DNA of 43,845 nt from an uncultured Centipeda sp. Its GTDB lineage: Bacteria; Bacillota; Negativicutes; Selenomonadales; Selenomonadaceae. The translations under genes were made by a program, and so were the position numbers. The stretch is taken from assembly GCA_905372865.1 (NCBI GenBank), contig CAJPQT010000021.1, positions 1-43,845 on the forward strand. Reading direction: 5' to 3'. Under the pieces are notes generated by a model that worked only from the letters and a program-made list of their open reading frames with translations, was not told the DNA's origin and did not search any database. Shown piece after piece: positions 33,879 through 41,422 of the stretch. The number at the start of each line of letters is the position of its first letter. Within the stretch, counting starts at the first letter, position 1.

Positions 33879-34565
33879 ATGGGGGAAAAAGCGGTAATCC
33901 TCCTCTCGGGAGGCCTTGACAGCTGTACCTGCATGGCGGTCGCCCGCGCTGCGGGGTACGAACTCTATCCGATCAGCTTCGACTATCACCAGCGCTATGA
34001 TCGTGAGGTGGAGTGCGCGAAGCGGATCGCGGAACATTTTCACGCGGTGGAGCATCTTATCATTGAGACGAATATGGATGCGGTCGGCGGCTCTGCTGTG
34101 ACCGATCTTTCGATTGATGTACCGGAGGGCGATCCGGATCGCACGGAGATCCCTGTGACATACGTACCTGCGCGCAACCTCATCTTTCTGAGCTATGCAC
34201 TCGGGTATGCAGAGCGCGTAGGGGCGGTACATCTCTACATCGGTGTGAACTCCGTCGACTACTCGGGTTATCCCGACTGCCGTCCCGAATTCATCGCCGC
34301 ATTTCAGGGGGCGGCGGATGCCGCGACGGCGGCTGCAACGGAGCGCGGACGGCGCATCGTCGTAGAGACCCCACTGCAGCATCTATCGAAGGGGGAGATT
34401 GTCGAACTGGGGACGAAGCTCGGTGCGCCGTATGAGCTGACGACGAGCTGCTATCGCGGCGGAGCGGAGGCGTGCGGTGTCTGCGACAGCTGCGTTTTGC
34501 GCCTGCGCGGCTTTGCCGAGGCGGGACAGCGCGATCCGATTCCCTATGTGGCAGGAGTGCGATGA
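33879..34565 (+). CDS. queC: 7-cyano-7-deazaguanine (preQ0) synthase
   Basis: A 228-residue ATP-dependent enzyme that converts 7-carboxy-7-deazaguanine to preQ0, the step after QueE. The PP-loop is SGGLDS at residues 10-15. Further motifs are ISFDYHQRY, TYVPARNLIFLSYALGYAE and GVNSVDYSGYPDCRPEF, and a C-terminal zinc site of four Cys in SCYRGGAEACGVCDSC. The length is normal (about 225). The ATG at 33879 gives MGEKAVILLSGG, an N-terminus typical of QueC; an in-frame open stretch upstream lies within rpe. Its last bases overlap folE2 (ATGATG). It is separated by 15 kb from queDE. Confidence 0.95.
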   Translation: MGEKAVILLSGGLDSCTCMAVARAAGYELYPISFDYHQRYDREVECAKRIAEHFHAVEHLIIETNMDAVGGSAVTDLSIDVPEGDPDRTEIPVTYVPARNLIFLSYALGYAERVGAVHLYIGVNSVDYSGYPDCRPEFIAAFQGAADAATAAATERGRRIVVETPLQHLSKGEIVELGTKLGAPYELTTSCYRGGAEACGVCDSCVLRLRGFAEAGQRDPIPYVAGVR

Positions 34566-35356
34566 TGCTGGATGTTCAGAACCGCGAGGACGAACGCGGC
34601 ATTGCGATTCAGCGCGTCGGTGTCAAGGAAGTGCGTCTGCCCTTTCTCATCAAGAAACAGGCGGGCGGCTATCAGCAGGTGCTTGCGCGCATTGCGTTCA
34701 CCGTCTCCCTGCCGATGGAGTTCAAGGGCACGCACATGAGCCGTTTCCTCGAAATCCTCCTGCCGTGGAGCGAGAAACCGCTCGCCGAGGAGGAGATGGA
34801 CGCAATGCTCACGGAGGCATTGGATCGCCTCCATGCAGAGGCGGCTGAGGTCACGCTCGCGTTTACGTATTTTATCGAAAAGAGGGCACCCATCAGCGGA
34901 CGTATGTCGCTGCTCGACGTGGATGCCTCCTTTACGGGGCGCAAGCGGCGCAATGAGCCGATGCAGTTCGAGCTTGGGCTTACAATGCCATTTACCTCTC
35001 TTTGCCCATGCAGCAAGGAGATCTCTGCGTATGGAGCGCACAATCAGCGTTCCACAGCACGCGTGCGGCTCCGCTATCACGAGGGCGTGCCGTGCATCTA
35101 CATCGAGGAACTGGCAGAACTGCTCGAGCAGCAGGGCTCTGCGCCCATCTATCCGTTGCTCAAGCGTGCGGATGAGAAGTATGTCACCGAGGCTGCGTAC
35201 GAGAATCCGAAATTCGTCGAGGACATCCTGCGCGATACCGTCCTCGCCCTGCGTGCCCTGCCGGGGCTTGCATATTTCTTGCTCGCATGTGAGAATGAGG
35301 AATCCATTCACAGCCACAATGCCTTTGCGGCACATGAAGAATATTTGACGAAGTAG
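34562..35356 (+). CDS. folE2: GTP cyclohydrolase FolE2 (type IB)
   Basis: A 264-residue GCYH-IB enzyme that makes 7,8-dihydroneopterin triphosphate from GTP, the first step for both folate and queuosine. Family marks: VGVKEVRLPFLIK, MEFKGTHMSRFLEIL, PFTSLCPCSKEIS with the catalytic metal-binding Cys, and YGAHNQRSTARVRL. The metal site of this family can use Mn or Zn, so it works in low zinc, unlike FolE1. Adjacent ATGs at 34562 and 34565 are both possible. The overlap with queC (4 bases at the stop) suggests that here it feeds queuosine as well as folate. Confidence 0.94.
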   Translation: MMLDVQNREDERGIAIQRVGVKEVRLPFLIKKQAGGYQQVLARIAFTVSLPMEFKGTHMSRFLEILLPWSEKPLAEEEMDAMLTEALDRLHAEAAEVTLAFTYFIEKRAPISGRMSLLDVDASFTGRKRRNEPMQFELGLTMPFTSLCPCSKEISAYGAHNQRSTARVRLRYHEGVPCIYIEELAELLEQQGSAPIYPLLKRADEKYVTEAAYENPKFVEDILRDTVLALRALPGLAYFLLACENEESIHSHNAFAAHEEYLTK

Positions 35357-35378
35357 AAGAAAGGAGAGAGCGTAGAGC

Positions 35379-36359
35379 ATGAGTAAATTTACGCGGCGCT
35401 TTCTCCTTATTCTTGTGCTTGTCGTGGGCATCTCCTCCGCCGTTATCTATACAACGGTGGACATCAATACGCTCCAAAATTTGACGCGCTTTCATGCGTG
35501 GTCGCTTTTGTTGGCGCTTCTTGCCGTCGGGCTTGGGATGTTCTTCGACGGCAGCCGCCTCATGCACCTCGTCAAGATCTCCAATGAAAAAATCACCTTG
35601 TACCAAGCAGTACAGGTGATCTTCGGCAATTATTTTCTCGCACTTCTCACGCCGGGAGCAACGGGCGGCGCGGTTGCACAGGTCATGTTCCTGCGCCATG
35701 CGGGCGTACCCACAGGCAAGGCTGCGGTGCTCGTCATCGTGCGGACGCTGCTCTCAATCTTCTTCCTCGCGCTCTGTATGCCCTTCATCTTTCTGCATGA
35801 CGAGGGGATCGTCCCCGGCGTATCGAACAATATTTTGATGGCGATTACGCTTACGGCATTTCTTGGCATTGTATTCATCGTTGTGGGAGCGCGGCGCGGC
35901 TTCCTTGACTATGTTGTCGTCTGGATTGCACGTCGTCTGCATGATAAGAAACGGCATCAGCTTTTCGGTCTCTACCGCGACACGAAGAGTGCGATCTCTC
36001 TTTTGCTCGGTGCGCCGCGTCAGATGCTCGTTGTCTTCCTCGAGTCGGGGCTGAATCTCCTCTGCATCTACGCCGTTGTACCGTGTCTCCTGCTTGGACT
36101 CGGCGTCACGGATGCGGACTGGTACACCGTTATGGGGCGCATGATCTTTCTCAACATGCTCCTCTACTTCAGTCCGACACCGGGCGGCTCCGGCATCGCC
36201 GAGGGTGGATTCGTTCTCCTGTTTGCGGCGACTGTTCCCGCCGGCACCGTCGGCATCGTCGCCGTCTGCTGGCGCCTCATCGCCGAATACCTCCCGTTCC
36301 TCATTGGATTCTACTACACCGTCACCGTCTTCGGCCGCGAGTTCCTGCGGCGATACTGA
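35379..36359 (+). CDS. YbhN/UPF0104-type flippase-like membrane protein (LPG synthetase TM region)
   Basis: A 326-residue integral membrane protein with about eight helices and no soluble catalytic domain. It matches the lysylphosphatidylglycerol synthase membrane region / YbhN family; marks include FFDGSRLMHLVKIS, FGNYFLALLTPGATGGAVAQV (conserved TPxxxGG(A/E)), RHAGVPTGKAAVLVIVRT and YFSPTPGGSGIAEGGFVLLF. The family is thought to act in lipid transport or cell-envelope maintenance; the substrate is not known. The Shine-Dalgarno AAGGAGAG lies ~10-12 bases before the ATG. It is the last gene before the terminator at 36373. Confidence 0.87.
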   Translation: MSKFTRRFLLILVLVVGISSAVIYTTVDINTLQNLTRFHAWSLLLALLAVGLGMFFDGSRLMHLVKISNEKITLYQAVQVIFGNYFLALLTPGATGGAVAQVMFLRHAGVPTGKAAVLVIVRTLLSIFFLALCMPFIFLHDEGIVPGVSNNILMAITLTAFLGIVFIVVGARRGFLDYVVVWIARRLHDKKRHQLFGLYRDTKSAISLLLGAPRQMLVVFLESGLNLLCIYAVVPCLLLGLGVTDADWYTVMGRMIFLNMLLYFSPTPGGSGIAEGGFVLLFAATVPAGTVGIVAVCWRLIAEYLPFLIGFYYTVTVFGREFLRRY

Positions 36360-36372
36360 TGCTTTGTTCACT

Positions 36373-36396
36373 GCGCCGTTCATAACGGCGCTTTTT
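36373..36396 (+). terminator. Rho-independent terminator after the YbhN-like gene
   Basis: A perfect 8-bp stem GCGCCGTT / AACGGCGC with a three-base loop, followed by TTTTTCTTT. It closes the long plus-strand run that begins at def. Confidence 0.93.
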
Positions 36397-36551
36397 CTTT
36401 GAGCAAATGTCGCACCAAGTGTGATCTTCTGGATTCTATGGAAATATCATATCGTGAGAGAAAAGTATCGCCTTTCTTTGAAGATTCTCGGTTGGCAGTA
36501 TGATCATATAAAGATATCGTAAAATATATCGCTCCTTGATATAATTGGTAC

Positions 36552-36580
36552 TTGCTAAAAGTCAAAAAAACAAATATAAT
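36552..36580 (+). promoter_or_regulatory. Sigma-70-type promoter of ctsR with a CtsR-like half-site
   Basis: TTGCTA (36552-36557), a 17-bp spacer and a perfect TATAAT (36575-36580), 38 bp before the ctsR ATG. The spacer contains AGTCAAA (36560-36566), which equals one heptad of the Bacillus CtsR operator (RGTCAAA-NAN-RGTCAAA). The second heptad is not matched (ACAAATA), so CtsR control is likely from the gene order but the operator may differ from Bacillus. Confidence 0.7.
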
Positions 36581-36618
36581 AGAGAAAAGCACAATAAAGG
36601 AACAGAGAAGGTGATACG

Positions 36619-37071
36619 ATGAGCAACATTGCGGATATGATCGAGTCCTATATTCTTCGTCAGCTTGCTACGCGGCAGGATGGGCAGGTAGAGCTGCGGC
36701 GGACGGATATTGCGGATGAGATTTCATGCGCACCGTCGCAGATCAGCTATGTGCTCTCCACGCGTTTTACGCAGGATAAGGGATTCGTGGTAGAGTCACG
36801 GCGCGGGCTCGGCGGGTTCATCCGCATCGTGCAGGTGCCGCTGCGTGATCTCGTCTATCAGGATATGCTCTCGAAGATCGATGAGAACACCGATATGGAG
36901 ACGGTGCAGTCGATGGTGCGCTACCTCACCCAGCATGGAATGGTGGAGACGCGCGAGGCGGCACTCCTCATGCAGATGGTGACGGGCCTTTTTCACTCGG
37001 AGACGCTTGCGGCAAAGGAACGGGTCCAGATGCTGAAAACAATGATATTGACGCTAGAGAACTTTAGATAG
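36619..37071 (+). CDS. ctsR: Transcriptional repressor CtsR
   Basis: A 150-residue repressor of class III heat-shock genes (clp genes). Winged-helix DNA-binding domain: RRTDIADEISCAPSQISYVLSTRF and the Gly-rich wing ESRRGLGGFIRI, where a conserved glycine acts as the thermosensor in Firmicutes. The C-terminal helical domain ends about residue 150. The ATG follows GAAGGTGAT. It heads the conserved ctsR-mcsA-mcsB-clpC unit, which it should repress itself; McsB and ClpC relieve this under heat or protein stress. Confidence 0.94.
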   Translation: MSNIADMIESYILRQLATRQDGQVELRRTDIADEISCAPSQISYVLSTRFTQDKGFVVESRRGLGGFIRIVQVPLRDLVYQDMLSKIDENTDMETVQSMVRYLTQHGMVETREAALLMQMVTGLFHSETLAAKERVQMLKTMILTLENFR

Positions 37072-37131
37072 ACGGTCGATATATATAAATAGAAAAAATG
37101 AATTATCTGGAGAGCGATGGAAGGAAATACA

Positions 37132-37662
37132 ATGATTTGTGAGGAATGCGGCCGCAATGACGCGATTGTGCATATTGTGCAGATCGGTCCGGGTGGTCGG
37201 AGTGAAAAGAATATATGTATGAGCTGTGCCGCGCGGTATGGTGCGTCGATTCTCCGCGCACAACAGGAAAATGTGTCGGCGGAGGATTTCCTTAAGGGGA
37301 TTTTTGGCAGCAATCAGCAAGAGCATGCTGCTGAGGAGGATGCGCCGCACATCACCTGTCCGAACTGCGGCATGAAGTTTCAAGATCTTTCGCAGACAGG
37401 GCAGATCGGCTGCTCGGTCTGCTATGAGACGTTTCATCATGAACTTACACCGCTTCTGCGGCGCATTCATGGATCGAGCGTTCATCGCGGCAAGATTCCG
37501 CGACGCTCGGGTTCGTCCATCATGCTTCGCCAGGAGTCGGAACAGCTGCGCGCCCGGCTGAAGGAGGCGGTTGCGCGCGAGGAGTATGAGAAGGCGGCAG
37601 AGTACCGCGATCGCATTCGTGCACTGGAGCGTCAGATGGAGGAGCAGTCCTATGGCAGTTGA
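37132..37662 (+). CDS. mcsA: McsA, activator of the McsB arginine kinase
   Basis: A 176-residue zinc protein that adapts and activates McsB. Two zinc sites are visible: CEECGRND with ICMSCAA (Cys3, Cys6, Cys29, Cys32) and CPNCGMKF with GCSVCYETF near residues 81-105. The C-terminal UVR motif (EEYEKAAEYRDRIRALERQ) mediates contact with ClpC. The ATG 37132 gives the family start MICEECG and has GGAAGGAAA ahead; the ATG at 37117 would add five residues and has GGAGAG close to it. It overlaps mcsB by 11 bases. Confidence 0.92.
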   Translation: MICEECGRNDAIVHIVQIGPGGRSEKNICMSCAARYGASILRAQQENVSAEDFLKGIFGSNQQEHAAEEDAPHITCPNCGMKFQDLSQTGQIGCSVCYETFHHELTPLLRRIHGSSVHRGKIPRRSGSSIMLRQESEQLRARLKEAVAREEYEKAAEYRDRIRALERQMEEQSYGS

Positions 37663-38722
37663 TGAGCTCCTGCGAAGCAGTCGGCTCTCCTGGTTCGGCA
37701 CCGAGGGAACAGACAGCGATGTTGTACTCTCCAGCCGTGTGCGTCTCGCGCGCAATCTGGTGGGGCTTCCGTTTCCGGGGCGTGCCGATCTCGGTCAGTT
37801 GGCGGAGATTCAGCGCATGCTGGATACTGCCCTTGCGGATATCGATGTGCAGCTTGGACAGCATATGGATCGGATTGTGGTCGATCAGCTGAGCGCGTTG
37901 GAACGCGAGGTGCTGATCGAGAAGCGGCTCATCAGCGAGAAATTTGCCGAGGCGCAGCCCTGTCGGACGGCATACATCAGTGCAGATACGTGTATCAGTA
38001 TCCTTGTCAATGAGGATGACCACCTGCATATCCAGTCTATGACACCGGGGCTTTCGCTCACGGAGGCCTTTGCAACAGCGTCACGGGTGGATGACTATAT
38101 TGAGGAGCGTCTGGATCTTGCCTTTGACGAGACGATGGGGTATTTGACAGCGTATCCGACCAATCTCGGTACGGGGCTGCGTGCCTCGGTCATCCTTCAT
38201 CTGCCGGGACTTGTCTATACGCGCAACATCGAGAACATCATCAACACATCGCCGCAGCTTGGCTTGGGTGTGCACCCGCTTGAGGGGATTGGCGAGGGAG
38301 CACATCTCTACAAGGTTTCCAATCAGCTTACGCTCGGTTACTCCGAGGCGGAGATGATCGAGAACCTGCAGACGACGGTGGGGGAGATTGTCGCACATGA
38401 GCGGCGTGCCCGCAAGGCGCTTTCCTTCTTTGGAAAGGACGGCGTGGACGATGGTGTCTGGCGTTCCTTTGGCATTCTCTCTTATGCACGTGCACTGACG
38501 GAGCAGGAACTTTTCGCTCTTGTTTCGCGTGTGCGCTACGGCATCGACCGAGGAATCATCAAGGAGGTTTTGCCGGACTGCTATGCAGAGATTATTGTTG
38601 CTGCACGAGATGGACATCTCCGGTATATGGCAGAAAACGAAAATCTATCCACGGGGGAAATCAGCGCCATACGCGCTTCGTGCGTACGCGCGATCTTACA
38701 GAAATATCGAACGCAGGGATAA
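37652..38722 (+). CDS. mcsB: Protein-arginine kinase McsB
   Basis: A 356-residue kinase of the ATP:guanido phosphotransferase fold that phosphorylates arginine residues, marking proteins for ClpC-ClpP. It opens with VVLSSRVRLARNLVGLPFP (nucleotide-site Arg), has LVNEDDHLHIQSMTPG (the conserved NEEDHxR/H block), DLAFDETMGYLTAYPTNLGTGLRASVI (Cys replaced by Thr in the guanido kinase loop) and a C-terminal domain. The start inside mcsA (ATG 37652) agrees with the family N-terminus. It probably inactivates CtsR under stress, as in Bacillus. Confidence 0.94.
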   Translation: MAVDELLRSSRLSWFGTEGTDSDVVLSSRVRLARNLVGLPFPGRADLGQLAEIQRMLDTALADIDVQLGQHMDRIVVDQLSALEREVLIEKRLISEKFAEAQPCRTAYISADTCISILVNEDDHLHIQSMTPGLSLTEAFATASRVDDYIEERLDLAFDETMGYLTAYPTNLGTGLRASVILHLPGLVYTRNIENIINTSPQLGLGVHPLEGIGEGAHLYKVSNQLTLGYSEAEMIENLQTTVGEIVAHERRARKALSFFGKDGVDDGVWRSFGILSYARALTEQELFALVSRVRYGIDRGIIKEVLPDCYAEIIVAARDGHLRYMAENENLSTGEISAIRASCVRAILQKYRTQG

Positions 38723-38737
38723 AAGGAGGGGGACAGC

Positions 38738-41248
38738 TTGAACTACCGTCAATTTTTCACACAGGCGGCAATTAAAGCCGTAGAGTTTTCACAATATATC
38801 GCGCAGCGGCGCGGTAAGGGGTACATTGGAACAGGCCAGCTTCTGCTGGGCATTCTTCATATGCGTGATACGATTGCAGCAGAGGTGCTGGATAAATTCG
38901 GCGTGGATTACGACAGCGTGGAGCAGTCGATTCGCAGCTCAGACGGATTTCAGGATGTCCTGCACCCGGCTGAGGATGTCCCATACTATACGCGCCGTGC
39001 GCAGCGCGTCATGCAGGGAGCGATCGATACTGCGCGTGAGGAGCGCTCCTTTGTGACGACGGAACACATCCTGCTCAGCCTTCTTACGGAGGCTGAGGGG
39101 ACAGCCGTTCATACACTTGAGGAATTGGATGTCGACATCGAAGCGCTGCAGAGCAATGTGCTTGAACGCATGAGCGATGCGGAGGAGTCCAAAGAGAAAT
39201 CAACGCGCAGAAGGTCGGCCAAGGGCGAAGGAAAGGGCAAGGGACTGCCGGCCTCACTCAAAAAATTTGGCCGCGATCTGATCGGCGTTGCGCAGGCTGG
39301 CGGACTTGATCCCGTCATCGGCCGTGCAGCTGAGATCGATCGTGTCATTCAGATTCTCGCGCGGCGCACGAAGAACAACCCCATCCTTCTCGGGGAAGCG
39401 GGCGTTGGCAAGACAGCCATCGCCGAGGGGCTTGCTCAGCGCATCACGGACGGCGAGGTGCCGTTCCTGCTTGAGGACAAACGCGTTGTTACGCTGTCGA
39501 TGACGGCCCTTGTCGCCGGAACAAAATACCGCGGTGAGTTTGAGGAGCGTCTCAAGAATGTCGTGGATGATGTCATCAAATCGAAGAATATCATTCTCTT
39601 TATCGACGAGATTCATACGCTCATCCGTGCCGGCGGCGCAGAGGGATCGCTGGATGCGGCGAACATTCTGAAGCCTGCCCTCGCACGTGGGGAGATGCAG
39701 ATCATCGGAGCGACGACCCTCAGCGAGTATAAAAAGCACTTCGCCAAGGACAGCGCCCTCGCACGCCGCTTCCAGACCGTCATGGTGGAGGAGCCGAATG
39801 AGGAGACTGCGGAGCAGATCCTCTTCGGACTGCGCGGCAAATACGAGGAGTTTCACCATGCGCGCATTGAGAACGATGCGGTGCGTGCGGCCGTGCGCCT
39901 CTCGAAGCGCTACATTACCGACCGCTGTCTGCCGGATAAGGCCGTTGACCTCATGGACGAGGCAGCATCACGTGTGCGCATGAAGAATATCGGCGATACG
40001 GACCAGATTGCGGGTCTGCGTATGGAGATCGCGGATATTGTAAAGGAAAAGGATGCGGCGATCAGCGGGCAGGACTATGAGGCGGCAGCACAGCTGCGCG
40101 ACCGTGAGCAGGAACTGCGCGCCCAGTTGGATGCCGCCCGTCGGGGCGAAGATCGGTGTGCAGAGATCGTCGTTACGGAAGATGACATTGCGGATGTCGT
40201 GGCACAGTGGACGGGCATTCCCGTACAGCGGATCGCGGCGAAGGAATCCGACCGTTTGCTCTCCCTGGAAAAGCATATCAGCCGCCGTGTGATCGGTCAG
40301 GACGAGGCGGTGCGTGCCGTCTCCAAGGCGGTGCGCCGTGCACGTGCAGGGGTCAAAGACCCACGCCGCCCGATCGGCTCCTTCCTCTTCCTTGGCTCCA
40401 CGGGGGTGGGGAAGACGGAGCTGGCACGGGCACTCGCGGAGGCTGTCTTTGGCTCGGAGGAGGCGATCATCCGCTTTGATATGTCCGAGTACATGGAGAA
40501 GCACACGACGGCACGCCTCGTTGGCGCGCCCCCGGGCTACGTCGGCTACGAGGAGGGCGGGCAGCTTACGGATGCCGTGCGCAAGAAGCCGTTCTCCATT
40601 GTCCTCTTTGACGAGGTGGAGAAGGCACACCCCGATGTCTTCCACATGCTACTGCAGGTGCTTGAGGATGGACGGCTCACAGATGGGCAGGGAACGGTTA
40701 CGGATTTCCGCAACACGATCATCATCATGACCTCGAATGCCGGCGCGAACCATTTGCGCTCGACGACGGGCTCGATCGGCTTCTCAATCGGGCAGCAGGC
40801 AAAGGGTACGGATGAGGAGCGTGCGAAAAAGCGCGTCATGGAGGAGGTCAAAAAGATCTTCCGCCCCGAGTTCCTGAACCGCGTGGATGATATGATTGTA
40901 TTCAACGCACTTGGGGAGACGGAGCTGACGAAGATTGTCGACATTCTTTTGCGCGATGTGAAGGCGCGCCTTGCCGAGCAGGAGATCAACATTGAGATCA
41001 GCCCATCGGCGAAGCGTGTTCTCATCTCGAAGGGGACGGATGTCAAATTCGGTGCGCGTCCGCTGCGCCGTGCGATTCAGAAGAACATTGAGGATGAGCT
41101 TGCGGAGCGTATCCTCGCACGTGACTTTACAGCGGGCGATGTCATCTCCGTGCGCAAGGCGGGCGATGGACTGGACTTTGTAAAAAAGGACACGAGCCGC
41201 AACAAGCGCGTAAAGGGCGAGAAGCAGGCATCCTATCATGAAGTCTGA
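38738..41248 (+). CDS. clpC: ATP-dependent Clp protease ATP-binding subunit ClpC
   Basis: An 836-residue Hsp100 unfoldase. Two N-terminal Clp repeats (residues ~4-150), AAA+ domain D1 with Walker A GEAGVGKT (219-226), a middle UVR-type segment (EKDAAISGQDYEAAAQLRDREQELRAQLD) that docks McsA/MecA-type adaptors, and domain D2 with GSTGVGKT (553-560) and IGF-like Clp-P loop region GSIGFSIG. The TTG start at 38738 has a strong AAAAGGAGGGGG ahead; no ATG gives a full Clp repeat. It is the last large gene of the ctsR unit. A small ORF overlaps its 3' end by 11 bases. Confidence 0.95.
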   Translation: MNYRQFFTQAAIKAVEFSQYIAQRRGKGYIGTGQLLLGILHMRDTIAAEVLDKFGVDYDSVEQSIRSSDGFQDVLHPAEDVPYYTRRAQRVMQGAIDTAREERSFVTTEHILLSLLTEAEGTAVHTLEELDVDIEALQSNVLERMSDAEESKEKSTRRRSAKGEGKGKGLPASLKKFGRDLIGVAQAGGLDPVIGRAAEIDRVIQILARRTKNNPILLGEAGVGKTAIAEGLAQRITDGEVPFLLEDKRVVTLSMTALVAGTKYRGEFEERLKNVVDDVIKSKNIILFIDEIHTLIRAGGAEGSLDAANILKPALARGEMQIIGATTLSEYKKHFAKDSALARRFQTVMVEEPNEETAEQILFGLRGKYEEFHHARIENDAVRAAVRLSKRYITDRCLPDKAVDLMDEAASRVRMKNIGDTDQIAGLRMEIADIVKEKDAAISGQDYEAAAQLRDREQELRAQLDAARRGEDRCAEIVVTEDDIADVVAQWTGIPVQRIAAKESDRLLSLEKHISRRVIGQDEAVRAVSKAVRRARAGVKDPRRPIGSFLFLGSTGVGKTELARALAEAVFGSEEAIIRFDMSEYMEKHTTARLVGAPPGYVGYEEGGQLTDAVRKKPFSIVLFDEVEKAHPDVFHMLLQVLEDGRLTDGQGTVTDFRNTIIIMTSNAGANHLRSTTGSIGFSIGQQAKGTDEERAKKRVMEEVKKIFRPEFLNRVDDMIVFNALGETELTKIVDILLRDVKARLAEQEINIEISPSAKRVLISKGTDVKFGARPLRRAIQKNIEDELAERILARDFTAGDVISVRKAGDGLDFVKKDTSRNKRVKGEKQASYHEV

Positions 41249-41393
41249 GGGCGATCGGGGCAATGTGCTTGCGTCTCCGACACGCGCAGGGCGTGCAGGG
41301 GATTTTCTTCTCAATCTGGGTTGGTCGCTGTACTGGCTTGCACGCTCCGCTGTGCGCGCTCTGACATATTGGAAACGGAAGGGACTGTCGTAA
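41238..41393 (+). CDS. Putative 51-residue small protein overlapping the end of clpC
   Basis: An ATG at 41238, 11 bases inside clpC (different frame), opens 51 codons to TAA at 41391. The predicted protein has a polar N-terminus (MKSEGDRGNVLASPTRAGRAG), then a hydrophobic or amphipathic stretch, DFLLNLGWSLYWLARSAVR, ending KRKGLS, a plausible membrane-associated helix. No strong Shine-Dalgarno (only GAGAAGCAGG, distant), but translational coupling to clpC is possible. Its stop codon lies in the loop of the terminator that follows, so the gene would use nearly the whole clpC-radA gap. No family is recognised. It could also be a chance reading frame. Confidence 0.45.
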   Translation: MKSEGDRGNVLASPTRAGRAGDFLLNLGWSLYWLARSAVRALTYWKRKGLS

Positions 41394-41410
41394 AGCAGTC
41401 CCTTTTATTT
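41379..41410 (+). terminator. Rho-independent terminator after clpC
   Basis: A perfect 9-bp stem AAGGGACTG / CAGTCCCTT, loop TCGTAAAG, then TTATTT. The stop codon of the 51-codon ORF is in the loop. It separates the ctsR unit from radA; some read-through is likely as no clear radA promoter is seen. Confidence 0.8.
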
Positions 41411-41422
41411 GCAGGAGATTCT

